NCBI GenBank assembly: GCA_036274635.1
Contig: DASUFI010000113.1
Location: 1 to 49,029, forward strand
Reading direction: 5' to 3'
DNA from: DASUFI01 sp036274635
Lineage (GTDB): Bacteria; Planctomycetota; B15-G4
DNA length: 49,029 bases
Below are positions 25,216 through 34,039 of this stretch, in pieces. Every line of letters begins with the position of its first letter. The first letter of the stretch is position 1. Under the pieces are notes generated by a model. It searched no databases, had not been told where the DNA came from, and saw nothing but the letters and a program-made list of their open reading frames with translations. Position numbers and translations under genes: made by a program.

Positions 25216-25770
25216 GTGACGCGCAGCCGCGTCGCGACCGCCTGCGCCGCGGTGCTGCTGGCCGTTCAGCTGGTCGCGGCGTGGCCTGCGCTGGAAGCCG
25301 GCCTGGTGCGCGCGCGCGGCGTGCACCACGACCTCGAGCACCCCGACCCGCAGGGACTCGCGGGTCAGCCGACCTTCGCGGCCCTGCTCGACATGCCGCC
25401 GCTGCTGGCGGGCGTCCCCGACGACGCGCGCGTGCTGCTCGTCGCCGGACCGGTGCTGCCCTTCGCGTGGGACTTCTACGTCATGCCGCGGCCGCTCGAC
25501 GTGCTCGTGAGCGCGCCGGACGTGCTGGTGGCGCGCGCCCTGCGCAAGCTCGAGGTTCCCGAAGTGCTCGAACGCTGGCTGGCCTACCTCGACACGCAGG
25601 GATTGCTGCTGACGCCCGACAGGCTGGCCGACGCCCTCGCACGCGACGACGTGCTCATCGCCTTCGCCATCGATGCAGACGACCTCGGCCTGCCGCCGGG
25701 CGTGACCGCGCGCCTGCAGCGGGTGGACAGCCACGGCCTCGCGACGCTCTACCGGATCGCGCCGCGATGA
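25216..25770 (+). CDS. Membrane-anchored hypothetical protein
   Basis: 184 residues. An N-terminal hydrophobic helix (ATACAAVLLAVQLVAAW, about 6-23) is a signal anchor. The remainder is soluble and probably outside the membrane, with PVLPFAWDFYVMPRPLDVLV as the most distinctive part. GTG 25216 lies 13 bases after the previous stop, and the gene ends with a four-base ATGA overlap with the next gene, so it is made with that membrane protein. It may be an accessory to the next gene; no family recognised. Confidence 0.7.
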   Translation: MTRSRVATACAAVLLAVQLVAAWPALEAGLVRARGVHHDLEHPDPQGLAGQPTFAALLDMPPLLAGVPDDARVLLVAGPVLPFAWDFYVMPRPLDVLVSAPDVLVARALRKLEVPEVLERWLAYLDTQGLLLTPDRLADALARDDVLIAFAIDADDLGLPPGVTARLQRVDSHGLATLYRIAPR

Positions 25771-27119
25771 GCGCGCTCCTCGTGCTGCTCGTGCACCTCA
25801 CGCAGCTCCTCGCGGGCTGGCTGCTGCTGGGCGCGCTGGCGCCCGAGCACGCGCGACGCTGGACGGCCGCCGTGCCGCGCGCGCTGCTGCTGGGGCCGCT
25901 GGCCATCGCGCTGGAGATGCTGCTGGCCTCGGCGCTGCACGTGCCGTTCGGGCTGGCGGTGCTGCTGCTGCCGTGGTGGCTGGCGGCGGCGGTCGTCGCG
26001 CGGCGGCGGCGCGCGGCAGCCGCGATGGAGCCGGCGGTCACCGGGCGCGAGCACCTCGCGGCGCTCACGCTGGTGGTCGCCCTCGCCACCATGGCGCTGA
26101 CGAGCGGCCTCGCGCAGCCCCTCGTGGCGGGCGACGGCATGTCGAACTCCGGGCTGGTGGCTCGGGTCTACGAGGTGCAGCGCAGCCTCGACCTCCATGC
26201 CGTGGCGCGGCTGCGGGCGGAGTCCTACACCAGCTATCCGCCCCTCGTCCCGCTGAACGAGGCGCTGGTCTTCCTGGCCGCGGGCGACGCGCGCTCCTGG
26301 CTCGTGAAGCCCTTCTTCGCGCTGGCGCTGCTGGCGCTCATGCTGTTGCTGGTGGAGGCCTGCTTCGCGCGCCTGCCACCGCGCCGGGCGCTGCTGGCCG
26401 CGCTGCTGCTGCTGCTCACGCCGGTGCTCGCCTCGGGCGGCACCAGCGGCTACCTCGACGAGCTCTTCACCGCCTGGGTGCTGCTGGCGGCGCTCACGGC
26501 GGACGAGCTGCGCGGCGCACCGACGCCCGGCCGGGCGCTGCTGCTCGCGGCGGCCGGCGCGGGCGCTCTGCTGACCAAGCCGCAGGGCGTGCTCGTGGGG
26601 CTCTTGTGCGTCGGCTGGCTGGTCGTGCTGCTCGCGCGACGCCGGCTCGAGCCGCGCGCGGGGGCGCCGGCGCTGCTTGGGCTGCTCGCCATCGGAGCGC
26701 TCTGGCCGCTGCTCGTGGCGGCCTATGGGCTGTCGGCGCCCATGTCGCTCGCGCCCGAGCTCTCGGACACCCTGGCGCTCGTCGGGCGCACCGCCCGCGC
26801 GCTGGGGATGGCGCTGGCCAGCGTGCTGCCCCTCGACACCTTCCGCTTCCAGACGTGGGGCCTCACGTGGCTGGCTGGCCTGCTTCTCGCGGCTCTCGCG
26901 CTCGTGCGCCGCGCGAGCCGCGCGCGGACGTCCGCCTGGCTGCTGGCGGGCGCGGTGCAGCTCGGCGGCTGCGCCTTCACCGTCGCCGCCATCCCCGTCG
27001 ACTTCGAGTGGGCGTTCCAGACCGGGCTGTCGCGGTGGATGTTGCACCTGCTGCCCTGGCTCGCGCTGGCCGCGCTGCCGGCGCTGGAGGAGCGCGACGT
27101 GGAGCGGGCCGCCCCGTGA
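25767..27119 (+). CDS. Polytopic membrane protein, glycosyltransferase-39-like
   Basis: 450 residues with about eleven hydrophobic helices, very rich in Leu and Ala. The first outer loop after helix 4 (AGDGMSNSGLVARVYE) has acidic residues placed as in GT-C enzymes, followed by YTSYPPLVPLNEAL, which recalls the proline-rich loop after the catalytic Asp in dolichyl-phosphate-mannose-type transferases. LTKPQGVLVGLL in the middle is also common in such proteins. A transfer of lipid-linked sugar is the best guess. It overlaps the previous gene by ATGA. The last residues (EERDVERAAP) are cytoplasmic. Confidence 0.7.
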   Translation: MSALLVLLVHLTQLLAGWLLLGALAPEHARRWTAAVPRALLLGPLAIALEMLLASALHVPFGLAVLLLPWWLAAAVVARRRRAAAAMEPAVTGREHLAALTLVVALATMALTSGLAQPLVAGDGMSNSGLVARVYEVQRSLDLHAVARLRAESYTSYPPLVPLNEALVFLAAGDARSWLVKPFFALALLALMLLLVEACFARLPPRRALLAALLLLLTPVLASGGTSGYLDELFTAWVLLAALTADELRGAPTPGRALLLAAAGAGALLTKPQGVLVGLLCVGWLVVLLARRRLEPRAGAPALLGLLAIGALWPLLVAAYGLSAPMSLAPELSDTLALVGRTARALGMALASVLPLDTFRFQTWGLTWLAGLLLAALALVRRASRARTSAWLLAGAVQLGGCAFTVAAIPVDFEWAFQTGLSRWMLHLLPWLALAALPALEERDVERAAP

Positions 27120-27209
27120 GGGCGCGGATGGCTCCGCGGATCGCGCACGCCGCGTCGCTACACTGCGCGGGCCTGGCTCGGTCCTGACCCTGACCGGAGA
27201 GGGAATCCC

Positions 27210-27716
27210 GTGGCGCCACCGCTCCCCAAGTCCGCGTCCTTCGGTCTGCTGCTCATCCGCATCATGGTCGGGGTGGTCTTCATCTTCCACGGCTGCCAGT
27301 TGCTCTTCGGCGCGTGGGGCGGGCCGGGCCTCGACGGCTTCGCCGGCTACCTCGAGACCATCGGCGTGCCGTACTCGCACACGAGCGCGCTGCTGTCGGC
27401 GCTGGCGGAGTTCGTGGGCGGGATCTCGCTGGTCACGGGCGCCTTCATGCGGTTGATGGCAGTTCCGCTCGTGTTCAACATGCTGGTCGCGATTGGCACC
27501 GCGCACGCCGGCAAGGGCTTCGACTCGCAGAAGGGCGGGTTCGAGTACCCGCTCACGCTGGCGGTCGTGGTCGTGGGGCTCGCGATCGCGGGGCCCGGGG
27601 CGTACTCGATCATGCGCCGGCGCGAGCGCTGCGGGGCGCGGGCCGTGCCCCTCGGCGACCGCCCCACCTCGCTGCGGCCAGATTGCTGGCCGGCGCGCGC
27701 TGGATTCCGCGCATGA
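27210..27716 (+). CDS. DoxX family membrane protein
   Basis: 168 residues with four membrane helices. The N-terminus GLLLIRIMVGVVFIFHGCQLLFG, the middle LSALAEFVGGISLVTGAFMRL, and FNMLVAIGTAHAGKGF are the DoxX pattern. Members are linked to quinone and thiol redox or to membrane homeostasis; no specific role can be set here. GTG 27210 is chosen because GGAGAGGGA lies about six bases before it. TACACT near 27159 may be its -10. The C-terminal 25 residues after the last helix (CGARAVPLGDRP...) are unlike the family. Confidence 0.85.
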   Translation: MAPPLPKSASFGLLLIRIMVGVVFIFHGCQLLFGAWGGPGLDGFAGYLETIGVPYSHTSALLSALAEFVGGISLVTGAFMRLMAVPLVFNMLVAIGTAHAGKGFDSQKGGFEYPLTLAVVVVGLAIAGPGAYSIMRRRERCGARAVPLGDRPTSLRPDCWPARAGFRA

Positions 27717-27744
27717 AGCAGCAAGCTCCCTCAGGACTGCCGCC

Positions 27745-28224
27745 GTGACCCTCCGCCTGATCCTTGCCCGCACGCGCATCGTGCTCCTGGGCGCCGTCGT
27801 GCCGCTGCTCTTCGGCGGCGCCTGCGCTCGAGGTTGTGCGACGTTCGACGGGCAGACCCTCGTCGCGCGTCACGACCCGGCGCGCGACACGCTGGACGTG
27901 CTGCTGGTCTACCGCGGCCTGCGCGCGGACGGGCCCTTGGACGACGCCGTCGCCCAGGTGGAGAAGGCTCGTGGCCGGCGCGTGATCGCGATGGGGGGTC
28001 CGGTGTTCACGCTCGACCTCGACGGCGCGCTCGGCGATCCGGCGACCGGATGCTTGCCGCAGGCCCTCGCGGGCTGCGAGGTGCACGACCTCGGCCTGTG
28101 GCTCGACACCGAGGGCCGCCGCTGCGGCGCGCAGCATGTGCACGTCGACCACGTCGCCGAAGCGCTGCGCCAGCTGAACGACGGCTCGCGAAGTGAACTG
28201 CTCACCGAGGATCACGAGCGATGA
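27745..28224 (+). CDS. Putative lipoprotein, probably frameshifted near its end
   Basis: 159 residues from GTG 27745. The N-terminal helix (RIVLLGAVVPLLFGGAC) ends in a possible lipobox GGAC, so it may be a lipoprotein facing the periplasm. The body has DVLLVYRGLRADGPLDDAVAQ and ends SELLTEDHER. After about 28210 the next frame continues with coding character (ITSDELSLQAGAQVHVAPRH) to TGA at 28316-28318; removing one base near GAGG at 28207-28210 would join them into about 190 residues. No family recognised. It begins 28 bases after the DoxX gene. Confidence 0.5.
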   Translation: MTLRLILARTRIVLLGAVVPLLFGGACARGCATFDGQTLVARHDPARDTLDVLLVYRGLRADGPLDDAVAQVEKARGRRVIAMGGPVFTLDLDGALGDPATGCLPQALAGCEVHDLGLWLDTEGRRCGAQHVHVDHVAEALRQLNDGSRSELLTEDHER

Positions 28225-28318
28225 GCTTTCGCTGCAGGCCGGCGCGCAGGTGCACGTGGCGCCGCGGCACGTGAAGTTCTTCCCCGAGCCGCGCGCGGAG
28301 CCGCGCGCGCCGCGCTGA
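28211..28318 (+). pseudogene. Out-of-frame C-terminal extension of the preceding gene
   Basis: 35 codons in the +1 frame with credible protein sequence (LQAGAQVHVAPRHVKFFPEP) but no start codon. They continue the lipoprotein reading after a single-base shift. Either the gene is recently broken or the read has one extra base. Confidence 0.45.
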
Positions 28319-28390
28319 GCTGCCTTCGTCCGCGGCGTTCCCGCGCGCCGCACGCGGGCGGAACGGCCCCGCGTGCAGCGCGCACACGCC

Positions 28391-28681
28391 TCAGAACAGG
28401 ATCACGAGCAACAGGACGACACAGGCGGCGATGAGCGCCACGTAGATGTCGTGGTCCGAGATCGTGTGTGTGTCCGAGCCCTGCTTCAGGGGGTCCCCGG
28501 TGAGCACGGGCGCGGCCTCTTCGGCCGGAGATCCGTCGTCCACGAGGGCCAGGCCCGTGGGCTCCGCGACGTCGGCGGCCGGACCACATCCCAGCGGCTG
28601 CCCGGTCGGGCCGGCGCGCGCCGAAGACAATGGGAGCAGGGCCAGCGCCGCCGATGCAACGAACACAGTGAGACGCTTCAT
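28391..28681 (-). CDS. Small exported protein with C-terminal membrane helix
   Basis: 96 residues. A signal peptide (MKRLTVFVASAALALLPLSSARA) and a C-terminal helix (IYVALIAACVVLLLVILF) enclose about 50 acidic, Gly/Pro-rich residues. The likely topology is a short periplasmic loop anchored by its end. GGAGGATGACCC before ATG 28681 is a strong ribosome binding site. The gene follows the M16 protease on the same strand with a 63-base gap. Unknown function. Confidence 0.8.
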   Translation of the reverse strand: MKRLTVFVASAALALLPLSSARAGPTGQPLGCGPAADVAEPTGLALVDDGSPAEEAAPVLTGDPLKQGSDTHTISDHDIYVALIAACVVLLLVILF

Positions 28682-28744
28682 GGGTCATCCTCCACAGAGA
28701 CTGTGCAGCGATAACCCCGCCCTGTACGCCGGGTTGCTGACAGT

Positions 28745-31489
28745 TCAGCCCTGTGGAAGGGGGTTGCCGTCGATGTCAAGGTCGACGATCGGGTAGCCCA
28801 GCGAGGCGAGACCTTCGCGCACCTTGCTGGCGTCGCCCACCACGAGCACGTGCAGCGTGTCCGGGTGCACGTAGCGCTGAGCGAGGCCTTCGAGCTGCGC
28901 CTTGTCCACCACGGACAGGTACTGCAGGCGCTTGCTGGGGTAGTCGTCGGGCCAGCCGTAGCGCGAGACGTTGTCCAGCAGGCCGCCCAGCGCGTTGATC
29001 GACTCGTACTGGCGGTTGGTGGCCTGTACCAGCGAGTCGCGCGCGAAGCTCACCTCCTCGTCCTTGATGCCCTCGCGGATGGCCTTGAGCTCCTTGATGA
29101 TCTCCGCCACCGATTCCTTGGTGACTTCGGTCTTCACCGCGGACGAGACCTCGAAGGGCCCCGGCGTGCTGCCGCCCGAGAAGTTGCTGCGCGCGCCGTA
29201 GGTGTAGCCCTTGTCCTCGCGCAGGTTCATGTTGATGCGGCTGCTGAAGGCGCCGCCCAGCACGTAGTTCATCACGGTCGCGGGATACCAGTCGGCGTCC
29301 TTGCTGGACAGCGACGGGTAGCCGGCGCGCACCTCGGACTGCGGGGCACCCGGCTTGTCCACCAGGTACACCTTCACGCCCACCGGCGCGGCCGGCGTCT
29401 CCTGGGCCAGCGGCGGCAGGGCCTGGCCCTTCCAGTCCTGGGCCAGCTCGCCCAGCAGGTCGCGCACGGCCTTGGCGTCGAGGTCGCCCACGACGGTGAG
29501 CCGCGCGCCGGCCGGGACGACGTGGGCCTTGTGGAAGGCGCGCGCGTCGTCGGCGGTGAGCGCGGTGACGCTCTCCACCGTGCCCGAGTTGGGCCAGCCG
29601 AGCAGCGAGCCCTTGCCGTAGAGCAGGCGCGCCCAGACGTTGCCCGCCACGGTGCGGATGCTGTCGCCGCGCGACTCCAGGGCCGCGAGGCGCTGCTTCT
29701 TGAGGCGCTCGAAGTCCGCGTCCGCGAGCCGCGGCCGCAGCACGACGTCGCGGAACAGCGCCGTCGCCTCCGGCAGGTGCTTCTTGAGCGTGCGCAGCGA
29801 GATGGTCAGCTCGTCGTCGCCCGCGCCGGCGCCCAGCGTGATGCCGAGGGCGTCGAGCTGGTCGGCGAAGGCCAGCGTGTCCAGCGACTGCGTGCCCTCG
29901 TTCATGAGCTGGCCGGTGAGCGAGGCCAGGCCGGCCTGCTGCACCGACTCGCGCCGGTGCCCGCCGGGCACCGAGAGCGAGATCGTGACGATGGGCAGCT
30001 CGGTGTAGCGCGTGCCGATGACGGACACGCCGTTGGGCCAGCTGTCATGCCAGACCACCGGCGCCTTGAAGCTCGGCGTGGGCTGCGGGGCCGGGCGCTG
30101 ACTGCGGTCGAGGGCCGCCTCGGCCGTGGTCTGCGCGGCGGTGCGCCCGGTGCAGGCCAGCTCGCGCTTGCCCGCCGGCACCACGGACAGCACCAGCGAC
30201 GGTCGGCCGAGCATGTACTTGCGCAGCACGTTGTGCACCTGCTCGGGCGTCGTGGCCAGCACCTGCTTGAGCAGGCGCGTGACGTTGACGGGGTCGCCCG
30301 TGTACATGTTGGCCTCGCACAGCGCCGAGGTGCGCGGGGCCACCGTCTCGAGGCGGTTCACGAAGTCGGCCTCGTAGCGGTTCTGCTGGCGCTTCAGCGC
30401 CTCGGCGTCGATGCCGTCCTTGTCCAGCTGGGCCAGCAGCGCGTGCACCTTGTCGTTCAGGCTGTCCAGCGTGACACCCGGCGCCGCGCGCACGGTGATG
30501 TCGATCTCCGAGGCCTGCTCGCCGCGGCTCCAGTCGGCCGAGACGCGCGTGGCCAGCACCTCGTCGATGGTGAGCGCGCGGTCCAGCACGGAGGACTTGT
30601 TGGCCGAGAGGATGGCCATGAGCATGGTGAGCGCGCCGTCCTCGGCGGTGTCGCGCGGCGGCGCCGGCCAGATGAGGCTGAGCTGCGGGTTCTGGACCTT
30701 GTCCTCCACCACCACCGTGGTGTCGTGGTCGAGCAGCGGCACGCGCACGGCCGGCTTGCCCACCTCGGGGCCGCGCGGCAGCGGGCCGAACCACTTCTTC
30801 ACCAGATCCAGCGTCTTGGCCGGGTCCACGTCGCCGCCGATGGCCAGGGTGCAGTTGTTGGGCGCGTACCAGCGGCGGAAGAAGTCCTTCACGTCGTCCA
30901 GCGACGCGGCCGTGAGGTCCTCGTGGCTGCCGATGGTGAGCCAGCTGTAGGGGTGGTCCTTGGGGTACAGCGTCTTCATGACCGCGCCCTCGGCCTGCGC
31001 GTAGGGCACGTTCTCGTAGTTCTGGCGGCGCTCGTTCTTGACCACGTCGCGCTGGTTGTCCAGCTTCTCCTGCGTCACCGCGTCGAGCAGGTAGCCCATG
31101 CGGTCGGCCTCCAGCCACAGGGCCGTCTCGAGCTGGTTGCTCGGGAGCGTCTCGAAGTAGTTGGTGCGGTCGCGGTTGGTCGTGCCGTTGAGCGTGCCGC
31201 CGGACTCGCTCACCGTCTTGAAGTGCTGGTCGTCGCCGACGTGCTTGCTGCCCTGGAACATGAGGTGCTCGAACAGGTGCGCGAAGCCGCTGCGCCCGAG
31301 CTCCTCGCGCCCGCTGCCCACGTGGTAGTCGAGGTACACGGCGACGACGGGGTCGCTGTGGTCCTCGTGGATGACGACCTGCAGGCCGTTGTCCAGGACG
31401 AACTTCTGGAAGGGGACTTGCACGTCCTGGGCGGCGGCGAAGCTGGTCATGAGCGTGAGTGTGGCGGAGACGAGGGTTGCGCGGTGCAT
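28745..31489 (-). CDS. Exported M16 family metallopeptidase
   Basis: 914 residues with a signal peptide (cut near ...SFAAAQ, residue 21). The first M16 half has HLFEH (71-75), the inverted zinc motif HxxEH, with the third ligand E153 in KNERRQN, so it is catalytic. The second half (from about 480) lacks HxxEH and keeps LREDKGYTYG, the Arg/Tyr pair that binds the substrate C-terminus. Both halves in one chain form the closed chamber used to degrade peptides in the periplasm. GGAG precedes ATG 31489, and a TACCCT box lies at 31550-31555. It is divergent from zwf with 112 bases between the starts. Confidence 0.95.
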   Translation of the reverse strand: MHRATLVSATLTLMTSFAAAQDVQVPFQKFVLDNGLQVVIHEDHSDPVVAVYLDYHVGSGREELGRSGFAHLFEHLMFQGSKHVGDDQHFKTVSESGGTLNGTTNRDRTNYFETLPSNQLETALWLEADRMGYLLDAVTQEKLDNQRDVVKNERRQNYENVPYAQAEGAVMKTLYPKDHPYSWLTIGSHEDLTAASLDDVKDFFRRWYAPNNCTLAIGGDVDPAKTLDLVKKWFGPLPRGPEVGKPAVRVPLLDHDTTVVVEDKVQNPQLSLIWPAPPRDTAEDGALTMLMAILSANKSSVLDRALTIDEVLATRVSADWSRGEQASEIDITVRAAPGVTLDSLNDKVHALLAQLDKDGIDAEALKRQQNRYEADFVNRLETVAPRTSALCEANMYTGDPVNVTRLLKQVLATTPEQVHNVLRKYMLGRPSLVLSVVPAGKRELACTGRTAAQTTAEAALDRSQRPAPQPTPSFKAPVVWHDSWPNGVSVIGTRYTELPIVTISLSVPGGHRRESVQQAGLASLTGQLMNEGTQSLDTLAFADQLDALGITLGAGAGDDELTISLRTLKKHLPEATALFRDVVLRPRLADADFERLKKQRLAALESRGDSIRTVAGNVWARLLYGKGSLLGWPNSGTVESVTALTADDARAFHKAHVVPAGARLTVVGDLDAKAVRDLLGELAQDWKGQALPPLAQETPAAPVGVKVYLVDKPGAPQSEVRAGYPSLSSKDADWYPATVMNYVLGGAFSSRINMNLREDKGYTYGARSNFSGGSTPGPFEVSSAVKTEVTKESVAEIIKELKAIREGIKDEEVSFARDSLVQATNRQYESINALGGLLDNVSRYGWPDDYPSKRLQYLSVVDKAQLEGLAQRYVHPDTLHVLVVGDASKVREGLASLGYPIVDLDIDGNPLPQG

Positions 31490-31549
31490 CGGAGACTCCG
31501 GAGAAGCGGCCCGTCGCTTGGAGCCCGCGAACGACGGCGCCGGGCGGGC

Positions 31550-31594
31550 AGGGTATCAAAGACGGCGCACACGGGTCGCCCCGGCTGATACCCT
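31550..31594. promoter_or_regulatory. Back-to-back TACCCT -10 elements
   Basis: GATACCCT occurs on the plus strand at 31587-31594 (for zwf) and on the minus strand at 31550-31557 (for the M16 gene). The plus copy lies seven bases before the zwf ATG, so that message may be leaderless. The minus copy gives a leader of about 55 bases with a ribosome binding site. Confidence 0.45.
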
Positions 31595-31601
31595 CGGCGC
31601 C

Positions 31602-33137
31602 ATGAGCGACGCGCTGCGTCACGTCGAGGCCCGGCCCGTGACGGAGCCGCCGGCCGTGCCGCAGGACGTGCGCCCCTGCGAGCAGCCCTGCCTGCTCGTG
31701 GTGTTCGGCGCCAGCGGCGACCTCATGCAGCGCAAGATCGCGCCGGCGCTCTTCGCGCTGCAGCGCGCGCGGCTGCTGCCGGAACGCTTCGCGATCGTGG
31801 GCGTCTCGCGCCGGCCCGGCTTTCGCGACACCTTCCTCGACGGCGTGCGCCGGGCCCTGGTCGACGGCGGCCGCGCGCCGGGCGAGGCGGAGTGGCGCGA
31901 CTTCCATCGCCGCGTGCGCGTGGTCACGGCAGACCTCGCCACGCCGGGCGGCTTCGCGGCCCTGCGCGACGAGCTGGAGCGGCTGGACGCGGCGCTGGGC
32001 ACCTGCGGCAACCGGCTCTTCTACTTCGCGACGCCGCCCTCGGCCTACGCCGGCCTGCTCACGGGCCTCAAGGCGGGCGGCCTCATCGTCGAGCCCGAGC
32101 GCGCGCCCTGGACGCGCGTGGTCATCGAGAAGCCCTTCGGCCACGACCTCGCGAGCGCCCGCGAGCTGAACGCGCTCGTGGCTCGCGTGCTGCACGAGAG
32201 CCAGGTCTTCCGCATCGACCACTTCCTCGGCAAGGAGACGGTGCAGAACATCCTCGTGTTCCGCTTCGGCAACGCGCTGTTCGAGCCGCTGTGGAACCGC
32301 AAGTACGTGAGCCACGTCGAGATCACCGCGGCCGAGACCGTGGGCGTCGACGGACGCGCGGCCTTCTACGACCAGGTCGGCGTGGTGCGCGACATGGTGC
32401 AGAACCACCTGCTGCAGGTGCTGGCGCTGTGCGCCATGGAGCTGCCGGTCTCGTTCCGCGCCGACGACGTGCGCGACGAGCGCGTGCAGCTGTTCCGCTC
32501 GCTGCGCCCGATCCTGTCGCACGACCTGCGCGAGGTCGCGGTCTTCGGCCAGCACGCAGGCTACCCCGACCTGCCCGACGTGGCGCGCGGCAGCCGTACC
32601 CCCACCTACGTGGCGCTCGAGCTGGGCATCGAGAACTGGCGCTGGCAGGGCGTGCCCTTCTACCTGCGCACCGGCAAGCGCCTCGCGGCGCGCACGACGG
32701 AGGTCACGATCACCTTCCAGGGCATCCCGCTGTGCCTGTTCGGCGACGACGACGTGTGCCGCCGCGTGAACCCCAACGTGCTGACGCTGCGCATCCAGCC
32801 CGACGAGGGCATCGACCTGCGCTTCGCCGCCAAGCGGCCGGGCGAGTCGCTGGACGTGACGGACGTGAAGATGGACTTCTCCTACGCCCGCGACTTCGCC
32901 GCCGGCTCCGCCGAGGCCTACGAGCGCCTGCTCCTCGACGCGCTGCGCGGCGACGCCACGCTCTTCACGCGCCGCGACGAGGTGGAGCGCTGCTGGGCCT
33001 TCGTGCAGCCCCTGCTGGACGGCTTCGAGGCCGACGCCGGCCTGCCGCTGCACTCCTACGCGCCCGGCAGCCAGGGCCCCCTCGAGGCCGACGCCCTGCC
33101 CGCGCGGCACCACCATCTGTGGACGCCCATCGCATGA
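31602..33137 (+). CDS. zwf: Glucose-6-phosphate 1-dehydrogenase
   Basis: 511 residues. VVFGASGDLMQRK (about 33-45) binds NADP, EKPFGHDLASA and RIDHFLGKE (from about 204) form the active site with the catalytic His, and NILVFRFGNALFEPLWNR follows as in all family members. It oxidises glucose-6-phosphate to 6-phosphogluconolactone and makes NADPH in the cytoplasm. The stop overlaps the start of pgl as ATGA, so the two are coupled. ATG 31602 is chosen because it follows the -10-like box at leaderless distance; the first 29 residues precede the fold. Confidence 0.98.
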   Translation: MSDALRHVEARPVTEPPAVPQDVRPCEQPCLLVVFGASGDLMQRKIAPALFALQRARLLPERFAIVGVSRRPGFRDTFLDGVRRALVDGGRAPGEAEWRDFHRRVRVVTADLATPGGFAALRDELERLDAALGTCGNRLFYFATPPSAYAGLLTGLKAGGLIVEPERAPWTRVVIEKPFGHDLASARELNALVARVLHESQVFRIDHFLGKETVQNILVFRFGNALFEPLWNRKYVSHVEITAAETVGVDGRAAFYDQVGVVRDMVQNHLLQVLALCAMELPVSFRADDVRDERVQLFRSLRPILSHDLREVAVFGQHAGYPDLPDVARGSRTPTYVALELGIENWRWQGVPFYLRTGKRLAARTTEVTITFQGIPLCLFGDDDVCRRVNPNVLTLRIQPDEGIDLRFAAKRPGESLDVTDVKMDFSYARDFAAGSAEAYERLLLDALRGDATLFTRRDEVERCWAFVQPLLDGFEADAGLPLHSYAPGSQGPLEADALPARHHHLWTPIA

Positions 33138-33895
33138 GCGCGCACGCCGCGCATCCCCCGGAGCTGATCGTCGCGCGCGACGCCGGCGCGCTCGCGGCGC
33201 TGGCGGCCGACCGCATCGCGCGCGAGCTGGCCACGCTGGCCCGTGCGCGCGCCGAGCAGCCGGGCGCCACGATCGAGATCGCCTTCGCCGGCGGGCGCAC
33301 GCCGCGCGCCACCTACGCGCTGCTGGCCACCGACAGCCGCGTGCCCTGGCCCATGCTGGCCGTCTGGCTGGGCGACGAGCGCGCCGTCGCGCCCGACGAC
33401 CCCGCCAGCAACGCCCGCCTGCTGCACGAGACGCTGGTCGAGCCGGGCGCGCTGCGCGCCGACCAGCTGCACGCGCCCTTCACCGCCGCGCCGCGCACGC
33501 ACGCCGACGTCGAGGACGCCGCCTCCAGCTACGCCCGCCGCATGCCCGAACGCTTCGACCTCGTGCTGCTGGGCCTCGGCGCCGACGGTCACGTGGCCTC
33601 GCTCTTCCCGCGCAGCCCGGCGCTGCAGGAGATGGAGCGCCGCTGCGTCCCGGTGCGCGCGCCGGTGGAGCCGGTGGAGCGCATCACGCTGACGCCGCCG
33701 CTGGTGGCGTCCGCTGGGGCGCTGCTGGTGCTCGTGTCGGGCACGGAGAAGGCCGAGGCTGTGGCGCGCGCGCTGGAGGGCGAGTGGGATCCGCGGCAGA
33801 CGCCGGGGCAGCTCGCGCGGCATGGGACGTGGATCGTGGACCGCGAGGCGGCCGGGGCGTTGAGGCGGACGGGCGGGAGCGCGGCGGCGCCGTAG
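33134..33895 (+). CDS. pgl: 6-phosphogluconolactonase
   Basis: 253 residues. FAGGRTPRATYALLA, VWLGDERAVAPDDPASN and LGLGADGHVASLFP are the three family motifs of the NagB/RpiA-like fold, with the catalytic His in DGH. It hydrolyses the lactone formed by Zwf. It overlaps zwf by four bases and is followed by gnd after 144 bases. The C-terminal 60 residues are Ala/Arg-rich and less typical. Confidence 0.96.
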   Translation: MSAHAAHPPELIVARDAGALAALAADRIARELATLARARAEQPGATIEIAFAGGRTPRATYALLATDSRVPWPMLAVWLGDERAVAPDDPASNARLLHETLVEPGALRADQLHAPFTAAPRTHADVEDAASSYARRMPERFDLVLLGLGADGHVASLFPRSPALQEMERRCVPVRAPVEPVERITLTPPLVASAGALLVLVSGTEKAEAVARALEGEWDPRQTPGQLARHGTWIVDREAAGALRRTGGSAAAP

Positions 33896-34039
33896 GACAC
33901 CGATGCGGACTGCGGCCACCACCACACCGGCTCGCAGCCCGGGTGTCGCGAGCAGGATGGCGAGCCACGTTCCTCATGAGGGCTTCTGCATTCGGCGCGC
34001 CTCGCTCGACGCGGCCGCCCGCCGCCGTATCCTGACGCC

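Noticed and set aside
28850..31588. A 912-codon plus-strand open frame opposite the M16 protease
   Set aside because: Its product is Val/Arg/His/Gly-rich with no recognisable motif, whereas the minus strand encodes a complete M16 peptidase with a signal peptide and zinc ligands.
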